From the NCBI GenBank assembly GCA_902478765.1, contig CABSMN010000004.1, positions 1-16,151 of the forward strand: a stretch of DNA of 16,151 bases, given 5' to 3'. This document shows, in pieces, positions 11,921-16,151 of this stretch. This DNA comes from an uncultured Collinsella sp. (GTDB lineage Bacteria > Actinomycetota > Coriobacteriia > Coriobacteriales > Coriobacteriaceae). Position 1 is the stretch's first letter. Each line of letters opens with the position of its first letter. Both the position numbers and the translations under genes were made by a program. The notes beneath the pieces were generated by a model. The model did not search any database. It was not told the origin of the DNA and worked only from the letters and a program-made list of their open reading frames with translations.

Positions 11921-12946
11921 CTACAGGACAGCCGCCAACGCGTCGATGTCCTCCTGCGTCGTGGCCCAGCTGGTGCAAAAGCGCACCACCGTATGGGTCT
12001 CGTCGTACTTTTCCCAGTACTCGATCGAGGCATGCTCGCGAATGCGGGCCATGTCCTCGTTGGGCAGAATCACAAACTGCTGGTTTGTGGGCGTCTCCAA
12101 AAAGAACTGGTAACCGCGCTCGTGCAGCACACGACGCAGCGCCTGGGCCGTCTCAATCGCCTGGCGACCAATCTCAAAATACAGGCCGTCGGTAAAGAGC
12201 GCCTCAAACTGCACGCCCGTCAGGCGACCCTTGGCCAACAGCGCGCCGTGCTGCTTAATGCGCGGAATGGGATGCGCCGGAGCGTGCATGCCGCAAAACA
12301 CCACGGCCTCGCCGCAAAGCGCGCCGCACTTGGTGCCGCCGATGTAGAACACGTCGCACAGCTGCGCCAGCTCGGGCAGGGTAATGTCGCACTCATCGGC
12401 CGCCAGCGCATAGGCCAGGCGGGCGCCATCCACAAACAGCGGAATCTGGCGCTTCTGGCACACCGCATGGATTGCCGCGAGCTCAGCCTTGGAGTACAGC
12501 GTGCCGTACTCGGTCGACAGGCTCACATACACGGCGCCCGGAAACACCATGTGCTCACAGCTCTCGTTTTCGTAGAACACTTGGATATAGTTTTCGAGAT
12601 CCTCAGCGTGCATCTTGCCCTCGTAGCCGGGGATGGTGAGCACCTTGTGGCCGCCAAACTCGATGGCGCCCGCCTCGTGGCAGGCAACGTGGCCGGTCTC
12701 GGCGGCAACCACGCCCTCGTACGGCGCGAGCAGCATGTCAATCACCGTCGCGTTGGTCTGCGTGCCGCCCACCAGCAAAAATACGTCGGCATCGGGAGCC
12801 TGACAGGCCTCGCGGATAAGCTGCTTGGCACGCTCGGTATGCGCATCGGTGCCGTAGCCGGGCTGCGGCTCCATGTTGGTGTCGACGAGCGCCTGCAGCA
12901 CCGCCGGGTGTGCGCCGTGGGAATAGTCGTTGTTGAACGCGAGCAT
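11921..12946 (-). CDS. Threonine aldolase-family PLP enzyme
   Basis: This 341-residue fold-type I PLP enzyme fits the low-specificity L-threonine aldolase family, which splits L-threonine or allo-threonine to glycine and acetaldehyde. Visible marks are the N-terminal FNNDYSHGAHP, GGTQTNATV (60-68) for phosphate binding, His86 in AETGHVACHEAGA stacking on PLP, VDGARLAYA (172-180) with Asp173 and Arg176, and the Schiff-base lysine in YIGGTKCGA (Lys206). ATG 12946 has AGAGG 7 bases upstream. It follows the PAP2 gene by 45 bases on the same strand and is likely co-transcribed with it. A strong terminator closes the unit. Bacterial relatives annotated as beta-eliminating lyases share these motifs, so the precise reaction is not certain. 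Confidence 0.9.
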   Translation of the reverse strand: MLAFNNDYSHGAHPAVLQALVDTNMEPQPGYGTDAHTERAKQLIREACQAPDADVFLLVGGTQTNATVIDMLLAPYEGVVAAETGHVACHEAGAIEFGGHKVLTIPGYEGKMHAEDLENYIQVFYENESCEHMVFPGAVYVSLSTEYGTLYSKAELAAIHAVCQKRQIPLFVDGARLAYALAADECDITLPELAQLCDVFYIGGTKCGALCGEAVVFCGMHAPAHPIPRIKQHGALLAKGRLTGVQFEALFTDGLYFEIGRQAIETAQALRRVLHERGYQFFLETPTNQQFVILPNEDMARIREHASIEYWEKYDETHTVVRFCTSWATTQEDIDALAAVL

Positions 12947-12991
12947 GGCAATCCTCTCTTACCAGGTATCGACCAGATGATTCAGGTGGGG

Positions 12992-13855
12992 CTATTGTAC
13001 GCCGTGAGGATAGGCAATGCGCGCGGCAAGGCACTCAAGTGCCAACACCAGGGCAAAGCCGCAGCTCACGTCAGTCAAAAAGTGCGCACCGATCACGATA
13101 CGGCCAAAGGCGACGAACGCCGCGACCACGGCGGCGACCCAAAAGACCACGCGGCGGCGCGACGGCTTTTCCTTAAAGGCCGCCGCGGGAAGCCCGGCGA
13201 GCATAAGGCCGATCGCCGCGTGCGCCGTGTGTCCGCTCGCAAACGACTTGAAGCCGTCCTTGATCACGCCAGCGGCGATATAGGCCCACTTGTCGGGGTT
13301 GCCGATCACCCACCACGGCTGAAAATTGAGCCCCGGCGTGACCTCGATCACGCGCATGCGCGGGCGCGACCACAGCGGCTTGACAACCACGTTGAGGATG
13401 ATGGCCTGAGCGACCCACACGGCAAGCACCATCAGCGCCCAGCGCGTGAGCTCGTCGGAGTCGGTGTCGCGCGTGAGGCGATAGGCGATGAGGTTGGCCG
13501 CGATGACCAATGCAAACGTCAGAACCAGCTGAAACGCAATAAGCTTGCCGCCGACGCGCAGCGATCCGATAATCTCGTAGCCGACCAGGCCTACGTTGAT
13601 CAGAACGCCCAGCGCGGCGAGCCACTTGCTCGCCTTGGAATCGGGACGTGCCGAGCGCACGAGCATAATGCCCGCGACGCTCGCCGTCAGCTCGAACGGC
13701 AGCTCGCCGGCCGCCTCGACAAAGCGGCCAAACAGGCTAGACGAGTTGAACAGCGCACTCGAGATTTGGTAATCGAAAAAAGACCCGACGAGCAGACAAA
13801 AGGCCAGGATGACCGCGATAGCAGCGGCATCTTTCTTATAGATATACCCGAACAT
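12992..13855 (-). CDS. PAP2-family membrane phosphatase
   Basis: This 287-residue polytopic protein has a type-2 phosphatidic acid phosphatase active site. Motif 1 is KPLWSRPR (Lys159 to Arg166), motif 2 is SGH (207-209, His209 being the catalytic base/acid) and motif 3 is GRIVIGAHFLTD (Arg252, His258 the nucleophile, Asp262). About six hydrophobic segments surround them, including 10-28 and 235-255. Such enzymes dephosphorylate lipid phosphates or undecaprenyl pyrophosphate at the outer face of the membrane. ATG 13855 has AAAGGA a few bases upstream. It lies 56 bases after the mfd stop codon and 45 bases before the aldolase start on the same strand, so an mfd-PAP2-aldolase transcript is possible. 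All three motifs are intact; the natural substrate is not known. Confidence 0.9.
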   Translation of the reverse strand: MFGYIYKKDAAAIAVILAFCLLVGSFFDYQISSALFNSSSLFGRFVEAAGELPFELTASVAGIMLVRSARPDSKASKWLAALGVLINVGLVGYEIIGSLRVGGKLIAFQLVLTFALVIAANLIAYRLTRDTDSDELTRWALMVLAVWVAQAIILNVVVKPLWSRPRMRVIEVTPGLNFQPWWVIGNPDKWAYIAAGVIKDGFKSFASGHTAHAAIGLMLAGLPAAAFKEKPSRRRVVFWVAAVVAAFVAFGRIVIGAHFLTDVSCGFALVLALECLAARIAYPHGVQ

Positions 13856-13911
13856 GCTTTCCTTTCGATGGGGTCAGATTGCCCAAATGGGGCGTTTGCA
13901 GCGTCGACCCG

Positions 13912-16104
13912 TTAGTCATCGTCAGTCGCGCCCAGCTGCTGCAGTAGCATGAGCGCGGCCGCCACCGGGCCGGTGCCGTCGTTGGCGTCGAGACCTCGGC
14001 CCAGGCCGCTGCCCGCACCGGCGCCCGCCTTATAGGGCACCGACAGCTTGCGGCTCTTGGGGAAGTTCACCGCGCCGTACCGATTCTTAAACTCAAAGGC
14101 CACCTTCTTGGGCACGTCTACGCCCAAAAACGTGATGCGGCCGCCACTGAGCGTGACGCTCTCGAGCCCCAAGCGCTCGCCGCGGATACGGATACGCGCG
14201 CGGTTGAACAGATTGAGTCCCGCCAACGGCAGCTCGCCATGCGCGGCCTCGGTCTCTTCCTGCACCTCGTCGATGCTCTCCAGGTCCTCGGCCGCTGCGA
14301 GCTTGCGGTACACGAGCACGCGCTGGTCCACCGCCGGCAGGTACTCCTCGGACAAGAAGTAATCGGCCGGCAGATTAATACCCACGCTCGCCGCCTCCAC
14401 GCCGGCGTCGTCATCGCCGCGCGCCTCGGCCACGGCCTGGCCCAACATCTGTGTAAACAGGTCAAAGCCCACGCTCGACAGGTTGCCGTGCTGCTCAGCG
14501 CCCATCAGCGAACCGGCGCCGCGAATCTCCAGGTCGCGCATGGCGATACGCATGCCGCTGCCCAGGTCCTGGAACTCGGAAAGTGCAGTCAGGCGCGCCG
14601 TGGCCTCCTCGGTGAGCGGCAGCTCGCCCGGGAACATAAAGTACGCGTAGGCCTGCGTGGCCGAGCGACCCACACGGCCCTTGAGCTGGTAGAGCTGTGC
14701 CAGACCCAGGCGCTGCGAGTCCTCGATGATGAGCGTGTTGGCGGTCGCGTTGTCGATGCCGCTCTCCACGATGGTCGTGGCGATGAGCACATCGATCTTT
14801 TTGGTCGCGAACTCGATCATCACGTCCTCGACCTCGCGCGGGCTCATCTTGCCGTGTGCCACGCCCACGCGCGCCTCGGGCGCGGCCTCGTGCACGCGTG
14901 CCACAGCGTCATCGATGGTCTTGACGCGGTTGGACACGTAGTACACCTGTCCGCCGCGACCCACCTCCAGGCGAATCGCCGCGCTCACCACGTCGGGGTC
15001 GTACTCCCCCACGTGCACGATCACGGGGCGGCGCCCAGTCGGCGGCGTGGTAATCAGGCTCATATCGCGCACGCCGCTCGTGGCCATCTGCATGGTACGC
15101 GGGATGGGCGTGGCCGAAAGCGTGAGCACGTCAATCTGCTCGCGCAGGTTCTTGAGCTGCTCCTTGTGCTGCACGCCAAAGCGCTGTTCCTCGTCGATGA
15201 TCACCAGGCCCAGGTTCTTGGGGTTCACATCGGCCGAAAGCAGGCGGTGCGTGCCGATGAGCACGTCGATCGTGCCCTCGGCAAACGCCTTGAGCGCGCG
15301 CTTTTGCTGCGCCGGCGTGCGGAAGCGGCTGAGCACCTCGACCTCCAGGCCAAACGGGGCAAAGCGCTCAAAGAATGTCTCGTAGTGCTGCTGGGCCAGA
15401 ATGGTCGTGGGGCAGAGCACCATGACCTGGCGACCGGAGTCCACGCACTTAAAGGCCGCGCGCAGGGCGACCTCGGTCTTGCCGAAGCCCACGTCGCCGC
15501 ACAGCAGGCGGTCCATGGGCTTGGGCGCCTCCATGTCAGCTTTGATGTCGGCGATGGCCTCCAGTTGGTCGCGCGTCTCGTCGTAAGGAAAGCTCTCCTC
15601 CATCTCGATCTGCTCGGGCGTGTCGGGCGGGCAGGCGATACCGGTAATCGACGAGCGGCGCGTATACAGGTCGACCAGGTCAAACGCCAGCTTTTTGGCG
15701 TTCTTGCGCGCCTTGTTGGTGGCACGCGTCCAGTCGGCGGTGTTGAGCCTGGTCAGGCGCGGCTTGTCACCGTCGGGACCAACATAGCGCGTGATGCGGT
15801 CGACCTGCTCGAGCGGCACGTAGAGCTTGTCGCCGTCGGCATATTCCAGCAAAAAGTAGTCGCGCTCCTTGCCGCCCACTTCCTGGCGCGCGATCTCGCT
15901 AAAGAGCGCGATGCCGTGAGTGGCGTGCACCACGTAGTCGCCCGGCTTAAACGGAAACGTGATCTGCGTAATGTCCACCTTGCGGCGGCTGCGCGCGCGG
16001 TTGGCGTCCATGCGGGCGTTGAGGTCGGCGATCGAGAACACGGCCAGGTTGGCATCGGGCACCACCACGCCCTGCGGCAGGGCGGCATCGACAAAGGTCA
16101 CGCG
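13912..16104 (-). CDS. mfd: Transcription-repair coupling factor Mfd, C-terminal 730 residues (cut by contig end)
   Basis: Mfd pushes stalled RNA polymerase off DNA and recruits UvrA for repair of the transcribed strand. Counting from the first genomic codon, residues 50-105 are the CarD-like RNA-polymerase interaction domain (FKPGDYVVHATHGIALF). Walker A is GDVGFGKT (203-210), motif II DEEQ (304-307), and ATPIPRT (331-337) follows. The second RecA domain has ESGIDN and QLKGRVGRS. The C-terminal TRCF/D7 domain runs to about residue 690 and ends in a Gly/Ala-rich and acidic tail. About 400 N-terminal residues (UvrB-homology and UvrA-binding part) are missing because the contig ends. The apparent Met-Tyr-Lys-Arg-Gln start at 16119 is adapter sequence; the first genomic codon ends at 16104. 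Confidence 0.97.
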   Translation of the reverse strand, partial: RVTFVDAALPQGVVVPDANLAVFSIADLNARMDANRARSRRKVDITQITFPFKPGDYVVHATHGIALFSEIARQEVGGKERDYFLLEYADGDKLYVPLEQVDRITRYVGPDGDKPRLTRLNTADWTRATNKARKNAKKLAFDLVDLYTRRSSITGIACPPDTPEQIEMEESFPYDETRDQLEAIADIKADMEAPKPMDRLLCGDVGFGKTEVALRAAFKCVDSGRQVMVLCPTTILAQQHYETFFERFAPFGLEVEVLSRFRTPAQQKRALKAFAEGTIDVLIGTHRLLSADVNPKNLGLVIIDEEQRFGVQHKEQLKNLREQIDVLTLSATPIPRTMQMATSGVRDMSLITTPPTGRRPVIVHVGEYDPDVVSAAIRLEVGRGGQVYYVSNRVKTIDDAVARVHEAAPEARVGVAHGKMSPREVEDVMIEFATKKIDVLIATTIVESGIDNATANTLIIEDSQRLGLAQLYQLKGRVGRSATQAYAYFMFPGELPLTEEATARLTALSEFQDLGSGMRIAMRDLEIRGAGSLMGAEQHGNLSSVGFDLFTQMLGQAVAEARGDDDAGVEAASVGINLPADYFLSEEYLPAVDQRVLVYRKLAAAEDLESIDEVQEETEAAHGELPLAGLNLFNRARIRIRGERLGLESVTLSGGRITFLGVDVPKKVAFEFKNRYGAVNFPKSRKLSVPYKAGAGAGSGLGRGLDANDGTGPVAAALMLLQQLGATDDD

Positions 16105-16151
16105 CTGTCTCTTATACACATCTGACGCTGCCGACGAAGCTAGAAGTGTAG
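16105..16151. other. Nextera adapter with i5 index (read-1 side), not genomic
   Basis: The sequence begins with the mosaic end CTGTCTCTTATACACATCT (16105-16123), continues with GACGCTGCCGACGA (16124-16137), and then an 8-base index AGCTAGAA (16138-16145; reverse complement TTCTAGCT). It ends with GTGTAG, the start of the P5 flow-cell sequence. All 47 bases are library construct. Confidence 0.98.

Noticed and set aside
894..13909. A 14-base exact match TTGCAGCGTCGACC at 894-907 and 13896-13909
   Set aside because: One 14-mer match in 16 kb is near chance expectation and the flanks do not align.
11363..13915. A very long plus-strand open frame (850 codons) opposite the acetyltransferase, aldolase and PAP2 genes
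   Set aside because: It spans three genes with clear catalytic motifs on the other strand and their intergenic gaps; the protein is rich in His, Arg and Gly with no recognisable domain, as expected of an antisense shadow in GC-rich DNA.
14239..16125. Plus-strand open frame of 628 codons opposite mfd
   Set aside because: It lies antisense to an intact Mfd coding sequence, has low-complexity His/Leu/Arg composition and runs into the adapter.

Overview
The window is a 16.1 kb assembled contig from a high-GC bacterium, most likely a gut actinobacterium of class Coriobacteriia and probably Collinsella. This placement is an inference from gene content, codon style and the many GGGACA/GTCCCC intergenic repeats; there is no rRNA or other decisive marker. 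Both ends are Illumina Nextera adapter, not genome (1-27 and 16105-16151). The biological sequence is therefore 28-16104, and the two terminal genes (recQ and mfd) are cut by the contig ends. Every gene is on the minus strand except one GntR regulator at 10508-11230.

Layout, left to right. 28-600 is the first 191 codons of a RecQ helicase. 601-940 is a structured non-coding stretch with a recQ promoter, GTCCCC repeats and a large foldback. 941-1660 is a GntR/HutC regulator (regulator 1). 1879-2886 is a YitT-family membrane protein. 2887-3240 is non-coding and holds a 119-nt foldback with 15-bp perfect inverted ends. 3241-3870 is a HAD phosphatase/mutase. 4029-10302 is the core locus: SIS-domain deglycase 1, mannose-family PTS IID, IIC and a fused IIA-IIB, an EamA transporter, and SIS-domain deglycase 2. 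10508-11230 is a second, divergent GntR/HutC regulator. 11252-13855 holds a GNAT acetyltransferase, a threonine-aldolase-family enzyme and a PAP2 phosphatase. 13912-16104 is the C-terminal 730 residues of Mfd.

The core locus reads as a system for taking up and breaking down glycated amino acids (Amadori or Heyns products such as fructoselysine and glucoselysine). The PTS would import the sugar-amine and phosphorylate it on C6. The two FrlB/GfrE/GfrF-like SIS proteins, both keeping the Glu-x16-His catalytic pair, would hydrolyse the 6-phosphate to a sugar phosphate and a free amino acid. No FrlD-type kinase is present, as expected when the PTS does the phosphorylation. A DMT/EamA carrier inside the locus could move the released amino acid. 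The gene logic resembles the Salmonella gfr system, but with HutC-type repressors.

Two operator families can be read. A palindrome-like CGTYWTATACR lies before regulator 1, before the PTS operon and before eamA, tying regulator 1 to genes 6-7 kb away. TGTATTGAATACA plus GCATACAA and ATACAGGTT half-sites fill the divergent promoter region of regulator 2 and deglycase 2.
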